Made by a program: the position numbers and the translations under genes
Shown: positions 26,042 to 34,361 of the stretch, in pieces
Layout of the letters: every line of letters starts with the position of its first letter
Position numbering within the stretch: the first letter of the stretch is position 1
Origin: Poriferisodalis sp964484385
Lineage (GTDB): Bacteria > Actinomycetota > Acidimicrobiia > Acidimicrobiales > Poriferisodalaceae
Reading direction: 5' to 3'
DNA length: 64,000 nt
Assembly (NCBI GenBank): GCA_964484385.1
Contig: CAZAFV010000007.1
Span: 11,488-75,487, forward strand
Notes under the pieces: generated by a model
What the model saw: only the letters and a program-made list of their open reading frames with translations
Told to the model about the DNA's origin: nothing
Database searches by the model: none

Positions 26042-28416
26042 TCGGTCTTCACCGGCGGGGCACCGGAGACGTCGTGGCCCTGGGTGAGGGCTTCATAGAC
26101 CCGATCGGGCAGCAGCGGCATGTCGATATTGCGAACGCCGGTGTCACCGATGGCGTCGATCACGGCGTTGACGAACGCTGCCGGTCCGCCCACGGTGGCG
26201 CACTCGCCGATGCCCTTCGCACCGATGGGATGATGCGGGCAGGGTGTCACCACTTCGTGGAGCTCGAAGCCCGGTGTCTCCCACGCGGTCGGCAGCAGGT
26301 AGTCCATGTAGTTGGAGCCGATGCAGTTGCCGTCCTCGTCGAAGGTGATGAACTGCATGTTGGCCATGGCGTAGGCCTCAGTGAGCCCGCCCATGATCTG
26401 GCCCTCGACGATCATCGGGTTGATACGCACGCCGCAGTCGTCCACCGCCACCACCCGCAGCACGTCCCACACGCCGGTCTCGGGATCGACCTCGACGGTG
26501 GCGATGTAGCAGGCGAACGGCCACGTCAGGTTCGGTGGGTCGTAGTAGGCGTTGTTCTCGAGACCTGGCTCCATGCCGTCGGGCATGTTGCTGTAGGCGG
26601 CAATCGCGCATTCCTGGATGGTCACGCCCCGGTCAGGTGCGCCACGCACCGAGAACCGGCCCAGCTCCCATTCGATGTCCTCCTCGGACACCTCGAGCAG
26701 GTGAGCGGCGATCTTGCGGGCCTTTGCGCGGATCTTGCGCGACACCATGGCCACGGCCGCTCCGGCCACCGGTGTGCTGCGTGACGCGTAGGTGCCCATG
26801 CCGAATGGGGCCGTGTCGGTGTCGCCCTCTTCGACCAGCACATCCTCGGCCGGTATGCCCAGCTCGTGGGCGACGATCTGCGCCCAAGTGGTCTCGTGGC
26901 CTTGGCCCTGTGTCTTGGCGCCGGTGCGCAGCAGCGCCTTGCCGGTCATGTGGACCTTCAGCTCGGCGGAGTCGAACATCTTGATGCCCAAGATGTCGTA
27001 CTCCCGGCTGTTGCCCGCCCCGAGGGGCTCGGTCATGGTCGAGATGCCGATGCCCAGCAGCCGGCCGCGCTGGCGCGCCTCTTCCTTCTGGCGCAGGAAG
27101 TCCTCGTAGCCGATCGCTTCGAGCCCGAGGTCGAGGCACTTGCCGTACTGGCCGGAGTCGGTCAGGAACCCCCAGGGCGTGCGATGGGGGAAGTCGTCGT
27201 CGCGCACCAGGTTGATGCGGCGAAACTCGGCCTGGTCCATGCCGAGATCAGTGGCGGCCGTCTGCACCATGCGCTCCTGGAAGTACATGGCCTCGGTGAC
27301 CCGGAATGAGCAGCGATACGCGACGCCGCCGGGTGCCTTGTTCGTGTAGACGCCCTGAGCGGTGAGATGCGCTGCCGGAATGTCGTAGCAGCTGAAGGCC
27401 GAGTGCATCAGGCCGATCTTGAACTTGCTCGGCTGGGCATCGGAGAAGAAGGCGCCGTGGTCGGAGTCGGTGTGCATGCGCACGCCGAGAATCCGGCCGT
27501 CGCGTCGCAGCGCCATCTCGCCCTTGAGGTAGATGTCGCGGCCGAACCCTGTCGAGATGAGGTTGCCGCTCTTGTCCTCGATCCACTTGACGGGGCACTC
27601 GAGCAGGATCGACGCCAGGATCGACACGACATAGCCCGGGTACACCGGCACCTTGTTCCCGAAGCCGCCGCCAAGGTCGGGGGACACGATGCGGATCATG
27701 TGCTCGGGCAGCTCGGCTACCAGCGCCACCGCGGCGCGGATGATGTGCGGCGCCTGGGTGGTCATGTACACAGTGAGCTTCGAGGTCGCCCGGTTGAAAT
27801 CGGCGATCGAGCCGCACGCCTCGATGGGCGACGGGTGCGAGCGCGGGTAGTGCATGTCGATGGTCGAGACCACATCGGCCTCGGCGAAGGCCCGATCGGT
27901 GCCCTCACGGTCGCCGACCTCCCAGTCGAACACGACGTTGGAGTCCTGGCCGGTCTTGTCGTCGCGGATCAGCGGGGCGTCGGGCGCCTTTGCCTGGGTC
28001 GGGTTGACGATGGGCGGCAGCGGTTCGTAGTCGACCACGATCGCCTCGCAGCCGTCCTTTGCGATGTAGGGGTCGTCGGCGACGACGCAGGCCACTTCCT
28101 GGCCCTGGAATCGGACCTTGTCGGTGGCGAGGACGGCTTGGGTGTCGTATGACAGCGTCGGCATCCAGGCCAGGTTCCGGGCGGCCAGCATGTCGCCGGT
28201 GAGCACCATGCGAACGCCGGGAATGGCCCAGGCAGCGCTGACGTCAATGGAGCGAATGCGGGCGTGAGCGAGCGGGCTGCGCAGGATCTCCATGTGCAGC
28301 ATCCCGGGCAGGGCGATGTCGTCGATGTAGTTGCCCTTGCCGCGGATGAAGCGGTTGTCCTCCACCCGCCGCCGGCTGGCGCCGAGGCCGCCGATCTTGA
28401 TCTCGTCGAGCGCCAT
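26038..28416 (-). CDS. coxL: Form I aerobic CO dehydrogenase large subunit
   Basis: The ATG at 28416 follows a GGGGAGGG site and lies one base after the coxS stop; it gives 792 residues, close to known form I CoxL. The active-site loop is AYRCSFR (366-372) with Cys369 as the copper ligand, matching the form I signature AYxCSFR, not the form II AYRGAGR. The catalytic Glu is E738 in GAKGIGECATVGG. The molybdopterin-cytosine-dinucleotide loops (DLGGGFGNK, KTQGQGHETTWAQ) are present. It oxidises CO to CO2 with electrons passing to CoxS and CoxM. The M-S-L gene order also fits form I. Confidence 0.96.
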   Translation of the reverse strand: MALDEIKIGGLGASRRRVEDNRFIRGKGNYIDDIALPGMLHMEILRSPLAHARIRSIDVSAAWAIPGVRMVLTGDMLAARNLAWMPTLSYDTQAVLATDKVRFQGQEVACVVADDPYIAKDGCEAIVVDYEPLPPIVNPTQAKAPDAPLIRDDKTGQDSNVVFDWEVGDREGTDRAFAEADVVSTIDMHYPRSHPSPIEACGSIADFNRATSKLTVYMTTQAPHIIRAAVALVAELPEHMIRIVSPDLGGGFGNKVPVYPGYVVSILASILLECPVKWIEDKSGNLISTGFGRDIYLKGEMALRRDGRILGVRMHTDSDHGAFFSDAQPSKFKIGLMHSAFSCYDIPAAHLTAQGVYTNKAPGGVAYRCSFRVTEAMYFQERMVQTAATDLGMDQAEFRRINLVRDDDFPHRTPWGFLTDSGQYGKCLDLGLEAIGYEDFLRQKEEARQRGRLLGIGISTMTEPLGAGNSREYDILGIKMFDSAELKVHMTGKALLRTGAKTQGQGHETTWAQIVAHELGIPAEDVLVEEGDTDTAPFGMGTYASRSTPVAGAAVAMVSRKIRAKARKIAAHLLEVSEEDIEWELGRFSVRGAPDRGVTIQECAIAAYSNMPDGMEPGLENNAYYDPPNLTWPFACYIATVEVDPETGVWDVLRVVAVDDCGVRINPMIVEGQIMGGLTEAYAMANMQFITFDEDGNCIGSNYMDYLLPTAWETPGFELHEVVTPCPHHPIGAKGIGECATVGGPAAFVNAVIDAIGDTGVRNIDMPLLPDRVYEALTQGHDVSGAPPVKTE

Positions 28417-28417
28417 C

Positions 28418-28999
28418 TCAGCCCTCCCCGCCTGCGTCATCGCCGGCATCGTCCGCACCGTCGCTCTCAACGTTGGCGCCTAGCTTCTCGGCCGCCCACA
28501 TCACGGCCTTGACGATGTTCTGGTAGCCGGTGCAGCGGCAGAGATTCCCCGACAGCGCCCAGCGGATCTCGTCCTCGCTGGGGTTCGGGTTCTCTTCCAG
28601 CAACGCCTTCGCGGCGAGCATCATGCCCGGGGTGCAGAAACCGCACTGCAGGCCGTGCTCGTCCTTGAAGCCCTCCTGGATCGGATGCAGCTCGCTCGCG
28701 GTCGCCAGGCCTTCGACGGTGAGCACCTCGTGGCCGTCGGCTTGGACGGCGAACATCGTGCAGCTCTTGACGGGCACGCCGTCGTACAGCACGGTGCATG
28801 CGCCGCAGTTGGTCGTGTCGCAACCGGTGTGAGTTCCCGTCAGCCGGAAGCCGTTGCGCAGCAGGTGCGCCAGCAACAGCCGCGGCTCCACGTCGGCCGC
28901 ACGCCGCTCGCCGTTCACGGTCAGCTCCACACGGCGAACCGGTACTGCGTCGCCGGCGCCGCCGTCGCTCGGACGGACCTCTTCGAACAATGTGCTCAT
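28418..28999 (-). CDS. coxS: CO dehydrogenase small [2Fe-2S] subunit
   Basis: From the ATG at 28999, one base after the coxM stop, the product has 193 residues. The plant-type [2Fe-2S] ligands are Cys60, 65, 68 and 80 and the second cluster uses Cys119, 122, 154 and 156 (CGFC ... NLCRC). It passes electrons from the Mo-Cu centre of CoxL to the FAD of CoxM. An acidic Asp/Glu/Gly tail of about 20 residues follows the cluster domain. A longer frame upstream overlaps coxM and is rejected. Confidence 0.95.
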   Translation of the reverse strand: MSTLFEEVRPSDGGAGDAVPVRRVELTVNGERRAADVEPRLLLAHLLRNGFRLTGTHTGCDTTNCGACTVLYDGVPVKSCTMFAVQADGHEVLTVEGLATASELHPIQEGFKDEHGLQCGFCTPGMMLAAKALLEENPNPSEDEIRWALSGNLCRCTGYQNIVKAVMWAAEKLGANVESDGADDAGDDAGGEG

Positions 29000-29000
29000 G

Positions 29001-29876
29001 TCAGGCCGCCTCGTGTTCTGATCGCTGGATCTGAGCGCCGATGCGCCGCACGAAGGTGGCGACGACGTGGCGCTTGTAATCGGCGCTTCCCCGGTGGTCA
29101 GAGCGTGGCTGAGCCGCCTCGGCCGCGAGCTGGGCTGCCGCGTCGACGGCATCCGAATCGAGCGCCGTGCCGACCAGCGCCGCTGCGGCGTCGGAGGCGT
29201 TGATGGTGGCAGGCCCGACAGCGGTGAGCCCGATGCCCGCACGCGCAACGCTGCCGCCCGACATCTCGACCGAGACCGCGACGCCGACGGTGGCGAAGTC
29301 ACCGACCCGACGTTCGAGCTTGAGATAGCCACCCGCCCGGGCGCCGCGTGCTGCGGGAATCACTGCCTCGACGGCGATCTCGTCGGGAGCGAGCACCGTT
29401 TGGAACGGGCCGTCGATGAGATCGGCCACCTGAATGCTCCGGCGCCCATTCGGGCCTTGAGCCACGACGGCGCCTTCCAGCGACACCATCACCGAGGCCC
29501 AGTCGCCTTGCGGGTCGGCGTGACACACCGAGCCCACGAGCGTTCCCCGTGTGCGCACCAAGGGGTCGGCCACGTCAGGGGCTGCCGCAGCGATGGTCGG
29601 TTGGGCATCGGCGAGCGCAGCGGATTTCTCGAGATCAGCGTGCCGGCACAACGCCCCGATGCGATAGGTGCCGTCGGGATCTGCCCGGTGGTAGTCGAGG
29701 CCGCCGATGCCGTTGATGTCCACGATCATCGCGGGCGCCGCGAATCGCAGCTTCATCATCGGGATGAGGCTCTGGCCGCCCGCCAGGATCTTCGCCTCGC
29801 CGTCTGCTGCGGCGAGCATCGCAACTGCCTCGGCGACGGTCGAGGGCGCTTCGTAGCGGAAGCGAGATGGATACAT
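29001..29876 (-). CDS. coxM: CO dehydrogenase medium FAD subunit
   Basis: The 291-aa product has the FAD-binding motifs of the family: AGGQSLIPMMKLRF near 32-45 and TRGTLVGSVCHADPQGD near 111-127, then the C-terminal CO-dehydrogenase flavoprotein domain. It accepts electrons from CoxS for transfer to the respiratory chain. It starts three bases after a small unknown gene and ends one base before coxS. Confidence 0.95.
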   Translation of the reverse strand: MYPSRFRYEAPSTVAEAVAMLAAADGEAKILAGGQSLIPMMKLRFAAPAMIVDINGIGGLDYHRADPDGTYRIGALCRHADLEKSAALADAQPTIAAAAPDVADPLVRTRGTLVGSVCHADPQGDWASVMVSLEGAVVAQGPNGRRSIQVADLIDGPFQTVLAPDEIAVEAVIPAARGARAGGYLKLERRVGDFATVGVAVSVEMSGGSVARAGIGLTAVGPATINASDAAAALVGTALDSDAVDAAAQLAAEAAQPRSDHRGSADYKRHVVATFVRRIGAQIQRSEHEAA

Positions 29877-29879
29877 GCG

Positions 29880-30134
29880 TCAGCCCCCTGTCGACGGCCC
29901 GCCGGGACCTTGCGGATCCGGCACAGCTCGCGGCAACGACTCGGCGTCGGGATCGGGCCGTCGCTCCTGGTGTGGCGGCCAAGGCCCCTGAACTGGCTGA
30001 CCAGCGACTTTGAGATAGTCGATGATTTGCGGCCAGGCCCAAATCGTCGGGCTGGCGCCTTCCTTGGGCGCACCCTCGATGACCTCGTACAGCCTCGGGT
30101 TGCCTGCGCTATGGCCTGATGACTCGATCGGCAT
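29880..30134 (-). CDS. Unknown 84-aa protein, first gene of the catalytic cox operon
   Basis: The ATG at 30134 is preceded by a strong GGGAAGGGG site. The protein has a folded-looking first half (NPRLYEVIEGAPKEG, PTIWAWPQIIDYLKVAG) and a Pro/Asp/Arg-rich, probably disordered second half. No family is recognised. It ends three bases before coxM, so it is co-transcribed with the dehydrogenase. A longer in-frame start upstream lacks a ribosome site. Confidence 0.65.
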   Translation of the reverse strand: MPIESSGHSAGNPRLYEVIEGAPKEGASPTIWAWPQIIDYLKVAGQPVQGPWPPHQERRPDPDAESLPRAVPDPQGPGGPSTGG

Positions 30135-30248
30135 GGATTCCCCTTCCCCCGGAGATCCGGCCGTGTCTCTGCGGCACAGCGAACTTACCACTGCCCGTCG
30201 CGGCGCTCCGAACGAAGTCACTGGTCGCACCGGTTTGGTGCGCCCGCT

Positions 30249-30322
30249 GTGGCGGCGGCAGGGGATTCAGCGACCAGCGATCCAGCAGGTCGCAACGTCG
30301 CTGAATCCCCTGCCGCCGCCAC
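30249..30322. repeat. Perfect 26-bp inverted repeat with 22-base loop
   Basis: The arms at 30249-30274 and 30297-30322 (outer end GTGGCGGCGGCAGGGGATTC) are exact reverse complements. The loop contains GCGACC/GGTCGC able to pair in an alternative way. It lies in the divergent gap between the cox operon (start 30134) and the membrane-protein gene (30327), ending five bases before the latter. It could be a strong RNA hairpin, a REP-like element or a transposon relic. Confidence 0.8.
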
Positions 30323-30326
30323 CGCT

Positions 30327-30869
30327 ATGGCATCCGTGCGTTTGAGGGCGATACTCGCGGGCATGGCGCTTGGCTTCGGAGATTCCCTGGTGGCGGCCAG
30401 CTTCAACTCCGGCTGGTACCAGGCTGTGCTGGTCGTTCACTTGGCGAGTGCGGTGGTGGGATTCGGCGGCAGCGCCTTGGGCACCGTCATGCTGAGACGG
30501 GCATGGACCGACGGCGCTGATGCCACTGCTGCTGTGCGGCGGGCGTTTGAGTTTGCGTCGAACCGGCTGACGGATATGGCTGCCTACCTCGCCGGCGTCG
30601 CCGGCGTGGTCGCGGTGCTCATCGATGACCGTTGGACGTTCCGGCAAGGCTGGGTGACGACTGCGTTCATTCTGTACTTCGTCTGGTTAGGCATCGCCCA
30701 CGGCGCACTGCGGCCGGCCAGCGCCAAGCTTGCCGAAGCCATGGACGCGGGACCTGAACGGTCCGACGATGCGGAACGGCTGCGGAGGCGGACCGAGCTG
30801 TGGTCGATGGCAAACAACCTGGTGATCGTGGCGGCCATTGCCGTAATGGTGACCAAGCCAGGCTTGTAA
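30327..30869 (+). CDS. DUF2269-like integral membrane protein
   Basis: From the ATG at 30327 the product has 180 residues and about four spans (VLVVHLASAVVGFGGSALG; MAAYLAGVAGVVAVLI; TTAFILYFVWLGIAHGAL; LVIVAAIAVMVT), a plan like DUF2269/CopD-type small membrane proteins. A 26-residue upstream extension is possible, but it is encoded by the inverted repeat and is probably not translated. A start at 30363 is also possible. Function unknown. Confidence 0.72.
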   Translation: MASVRLRAILAGMALGFGDSLVAASFNSGWYQAVLVVHLASAVVGFGGSALGTVMLRRAWTDGADATAAVRRAFEFASNRLTDMAAYLAGVAGVVAVLIDDRWTFRQGWVTTAFILYFVWLGIAHGALRPASAKLAEAMDAGPERSDDAERLRRRTELWSMANNLVIVAAIAVMVTKPGL

Positions 30870-30918
30870 GGCTGCGCAGCCACGCGGATCTCGGTGCCGC
30901 GGCGTAGCGTCGGCGCGC

Positions 30919-31974
30919 ATGATCGAGCAGCGGCGGCACCGAGTGTGCGTGATTCCGGGTGACGATGCGGCGCCCGAAGCGATGGCTGCCTCACTTCGCG
31001 TGCTCGACGCGCTCGACCTGCCCATCGACTGGGACCACGTGCCGGTGGGCGACGAGCTCGCAGCGCTCACGCCCGACGAGCGGGAAGCGCTGGTCGGCGA
31101 GCACATCGATGCTGCCGACACGGTGCTGTTCGGCTCGTCGAACGGCACGACTCCTGGCGCCGGCTTCATGCGCTGGGGCAAGCGCACCTACGCCAACGTG
31201 CGACCCGTGCGCTGGCGGCCGGGCTATGCCTCGCCGCTGGCCCGGCCCGAGGGGATCGACTACGTGATCGTCCGGGAGAACCTCGAGGACATGTACGTCG
31301 GCGTCATGGGGCCGGCGCAGCGGCTGCTCGATGCGGGACTGACCGAGGGCCGTTCTCGCGTCCCGCCAGATGCCGCCAACGGACGCTTCGCTGCGAAGAT
31401 CATCACCCGCCCCGGCACCGAGCAGGTCACCCGCTTCGCCGCCGAGCTGGCGCTGAGCCGGAGCGGCAAGCTCACCGTCTCGGCCAAGACCAACATGCTC
31501 CCTGCGACCGACAGGTGGTTCTGCGACATTGCTCGGGAGGTAGCCCAGGAGTACCCCGGCCTGAAGTACGAGCAGTTCATCATCGACGACATGGCGCACC
31601 GGCTGGTGGTGCGGCCCCACGACCTCGACGTGCTGCTGCTGCCGAACCTGTACGGCGACATCCTGTCCGACCAGGGCGCCGGCACGATCGGCGGCATGGG
31701 CCTGGCGCCGTCAGGCTGCTACGGCGACGACTGGGCGTATTTCGAATCGGCCCACGGCACGGCACCCGACATCGCCGGGCAGGGCATCATCAACCCGACC
31801 GCCACGCTGGAGTCGGCCGAGATGATGCTGCGCCACTTGGGACTCGACGCTCCGGCTGAACGGCTGGACCGGGCCTTGGCCCAGGTGTACGAACACGGCG
31901 AGAATCTGACGCCGGACCAGGGCGGCACCTCGGGCACCGAGGACTTCGCCACCGCCGTCGTCGACGAGCTGTAG
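30919..31974 (+). CDS. Isocitrate/isopropylmalate dehydrogenase family protein
   Basis: The 351-aa product is an NAD-dependent decarboxylating dehydrogenase: IPGDDAAPEAM at the start, VIVRENLEDMYVG as the substrate loop, and LLLPNLYGDILSDQGAGTIGGMG as the family signature. Substrate could be isocitrate, isopropylmalate, tartrate or a similar hydroxy acid. The presence of an Ldh2-type dehydrogenase next to it favours a hydroxy-acid catabolic role over leucine synthesis; no leu genes are near. Confidence 0.87.
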   Translation: MIEQRRHRVCVIPGDDAAPEAMAASLRVLDALDLPIDWDHVPVGDELAALTPDEREALVGEHIDAADTVLFGSSNGTTPGAGFMRWGKRTYANVRPVRWRPGYASPLARPEGIDYVIVRENLEDMYVGVMGPAQRLLDAGLTEGRSRVPPDAANGRFAAKIITRPGTEQVTRFAAELALSRSGKLTVSAKTNMLPATDRWFCDIAREVAQEYPGLKYEQFIIDDMAHRLVVRPHDLDVLLLPNLYGDILSDQGAGTIGGMGLAPSGCYGDDWAYFESAHGTAPDIAGQGIINPTATLESAEMMLRHLGLDAPAERLDRALAQVYEHGENLTPDQGGTSGTEDFATAVVDEL

Positions 31975-32040
31975 CGGCCGTACAGCGCGTCTGCGGGTAG
32001 AAACACGCATCGAACCCAACGGAGGGGTGAGCGATCGGAC

Positions 32041-33171
32041 ATGAGCGACCAAAGCACACGCAACGAGACACTGCCTCGGGGAATTCCTGACGACCGTCCC
32101 TCAGATGGCGATGACAGTGCACCCGTGTCGTTTCGCCTCGACGAGCTCCGGCCCTGGGGCATCGCGGCGTACGTGGCGGCCGGCATGGCTGCCGACGACG
32201 CTGCAACCGTCGTCGACAACCAACTCTGGTCGGACCGGCGCGGCGTCGACACACACGGCTTCCAGCGGGTGAGCTGGTACGTCAATTGGTTCCGCGACGG
32301 CACGACTGACCCGACTGCACAGTGCGAGATCGTCACCCGCACGCCGTCAGTTCTCGTAGCCGACGGGCATCACGGGCTCGGCCAGCTCGTGATCACCCGG
32401 TTCATGGAGCAGCTCATTGAGGCCGCCCGCGAGAGCGGTCTGGTGGTTGGCGTGATCCGCAATTCCAACGACTGGGGCTGCGGCGCGAACTACCCGTACC
32501 AAGCCGCCGAGGCCGGATTCGTCTGCTACGGCACCACCACGTCGGTGCCGAACCTGGCACCGTTCGGCAGCCGCCGGAAGCTGTTCGGCAACAACCCGAT
32601 CGTGTGGACGTTCCCCCGCCGCGCCCAGCCGCCGATCGTGCTCGACATGGCCATCACGCCCGTCGCGCTCGGCAAGGTGCTGCGGGCCCGCTCCGAGGGC
32701 TCGGAGATCCCGGTGGAGTGGGGATTTTTGGACCGCGACGGCAATCCCACGGTCGATCCCGACGTGGCGATGCGGGGCATCGTGCCGGCGATCGGCGGCT
32801 ACAAGGGCATCGGCATGATCACGGCCTCGAACATCGCCGCAGGGATTCTGGGCGGCTCGGCCCACACCGGCGATGTGGCCGTGGGTCGGCGGGGGCAGTT
32901 CTTCCTGCTGATGGATCCGGGTGTGTTCCGCGACCGCGAGGGTTACTACGACGACATCGAGGACATGGTCGCCCAGATCCGCGCAGCCGGCGAAGAGGAC
33001 GTGCTGCCGGGCCAGACCGTGTACCTGCCGGGCGAGCTCGAACAACTTGAGATGGATCGGCGGACTGCGGCTGGCACCGTCAGCTACCCCGCGTCGGTCG
33101 TCAGGTCGCTGGGCCGGGTCGGCAACGAGCTGGGCGTGCAGTTCGAATGCGAGCCGGTGACGTCGACATGA
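32041..33171 (+). CDS. Ldh2 (malate/L-lactate/ureidoglycolate dehydrogenase) family
   Basis: The 376-aa product shows the family pattern: an N-terminal helical part, DTHGFQRVSWYVNWF, VLVADGHHGLGQL, and GNNPIVWTFP with LDMA further on. These enzymes oxidise 2-hydroxy acids with NAD(P). The stop overlaps the next gene's ATG (ATGA), so it is translated with an acyl-CoA-dehydrogenase-like protein. Confidence 0.88.
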   Translation: MSDQSTRNETLPRGIPDDRPSDGDDSAPVSFRLDELRPWGIAAYVAAGMAADDAATVVDNQLWSDRRGVDTHGFQRVSWYVNWFRDGTTDPTAQCEIVTRTPSVLVADGHHGLGQLVITRFMEQLIEAARESGLVVGVIRNSNDWGCGANYPYQAAEAGFVCYGTTTSVPNLAPFGSRRKLFGNNPIVWTFPRRAQPPIVLDMAITPVALGKVLRARSEGSEIPVEWGFLDRDGNPTVDPDVAMRGIVPAIGGYKGIGMITASNIAAGILGGSAHTGDVAVGRRGQFFLLMDPGVFRDREGYYDDIEDMVAQIRAAGEEDVLPGQTVYLPGELEQLEMDRRTAAGTVSYPASVVRSLGRVGNELGVQFECEPVTST

Positions 33172-34343
33172 GCGACAAGATGCTGGCGCTGGCGGCGGAG
33201 TGGATTCCGACGCTGCGGGAGCGCAGCGTTGAGATCGACTCGTTGCGGCAACTGCCGCAGGACCTGGCCGAGGCGCTGGCGGCCGATGGCTTCTACCGGA
33301 CGCTGGTGCCGCCCGAACTGGGCGGGTTGGGGCTTCCACCGGCGGTGGTCGCTGAGATCGGTGAAGTGCTCGCCAGGGGCAACGCCTCGGCAGCGTGGTG
33401 CACGTTCATCGGCGCAACCTCGCAGATCATGTTCGCCGCGCTCGAGCCGGCCCAGCTCGCAGAGTTGCTGGAGAACCCCGATGTCATCACGGCCGGCGTT
33501 TTCGCACACTCGGGGACAGCCACGGCTGCACGCGGGCCCGACGGCGACGACGGGTACTTGGTGAGCGGGCGCTGGGCATGGGCCTCGGGTTCGCACAACG
33601 CGGCGTGGATCTCCGCAGGCGTGCAGATCGTCGATGGCAATGCAGCTGATCGCGGTGGCGACGGCCCCCAGTCGGCGCTCGGCCGGGCGTTCTTCCGGCC
33701 CGACGACATCGAGCTGCACGACGACTGGTACACCAGCGGGCTGCGCGGTTCGGGTTCGAGCACGTTCGAGGCTCACAATGTCTGGCTGCCTGCATCGCGC
33801 ATCGCCTACGAGCGCTCGATCCTGAAGTCGTCGTACGCCGCTGAGCCGCTGTACCGCATGCCGCTGTTCGGCCTGCTGGCGCTGCCCATCGGCGCGATCG
33901 CGCTGGGGATGGCCCGGGCGAGCGTGGACGAAGTGATTGACGTCGCCGGGTCGAAGGTGCCCCAAGGCTCGCGCCGCACCCTGGGTCAGCGACCGGCGCT
34001 GCACTCGGCCGTGGCAGTGGCAGACACTGAGGTGCGGGCGGCCCGGACGCTGCTGTACGCGTGCATCGATGCCGCGTGGGAGCGCGCGCAGCACGGCTTG
34101 TCCGATTTGGAACTGCGCCGTGACCTGCGCACCGCAACCACCCATGCGATGCAGACCAGCCTGCGAGTGATCAGCTCGATGAACTCGGCCGTCGGCGGCA
34201 CGGCGGTGTTCGAAGCATCGCCACTGCAGCGTCACCTTCGTGACGCCCAGACCGCCTCGGCTCACTTCATGGTCGCGATGCCGGTGATGGAGTTGGCCGG
34301 CCGCACCTTCTTCGACCCCGACGCCGACACCTCCGGCCTGTAG
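33168..34343 (+). CDS. Acyl-CoA dehydrogenase-fold flavoprotein (HsaA/monooxygenase-like)
   Basis: The 391-aa product has the acyl-CoA dehydrogenase N-terminal, middle and C-terminal domains, with VSGRWAWASGSHNAAWISAG in the middle domain and HLRDAQTASAHFM at the end. The DWYTSGLRGSGSST segment and RDAQTASAHF resemble flavin-dependent monooxygenases (HsaA, DszC-like) more than true dehydrogenases; a Glu catalytic base is not evident. The ATG at 33168 overlaps the previous stop. Substrate unknown. Confidence 0.82.
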   Translation: MSDKMLALAAEWIPTLRERSVEIDSLRQLPQDLAEALAADGFYRTLVPPELGGLGLPPAVVAEIGEVLARGNASAAWCTFIGATSQIMFAALEPAQLAELLENPDVITAGVFAHSGTATAARGPDGDDGYLVSGRWAWASGSHNAAWISAGVQIVDGNAADRGGDGPQSALGRAFFRPDDIELHDDWYTSGLRGSGSSTFEAHNVWLPASRIAYERSILKSSYAAEPLYRMPLFGLLALPIGAIALGMARASVDEVIDVAGSKVPQGSRRTLGQRPALHSAVAVADTEVRAARTLLYACIDAAWERAQHGLSDLELRRDLRTATTHAMQTSLRVISSMNSAVGGTAVFEASPLQRHLRDAQTASAHFMVAMPVMELAGRTFFDPDADTSGL

Positions 34344-34361
34344 ACCGTCGGCCAGCAGCGC

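Noticed and set aside
26038..28416. Form II (xanthine-dehydrogenase-like) CoxL
   Set aside because: The active-site loop is AYRCSFR, the form I signature, and gene order is M-S-L.
30249..30326. N-terminal extension of the DUF2269-like protein
   Set aside because: The 26 extra codons coincide with the perfect inverted repeat and read as a low-complexity peptide; translation from 30327 is more likely.
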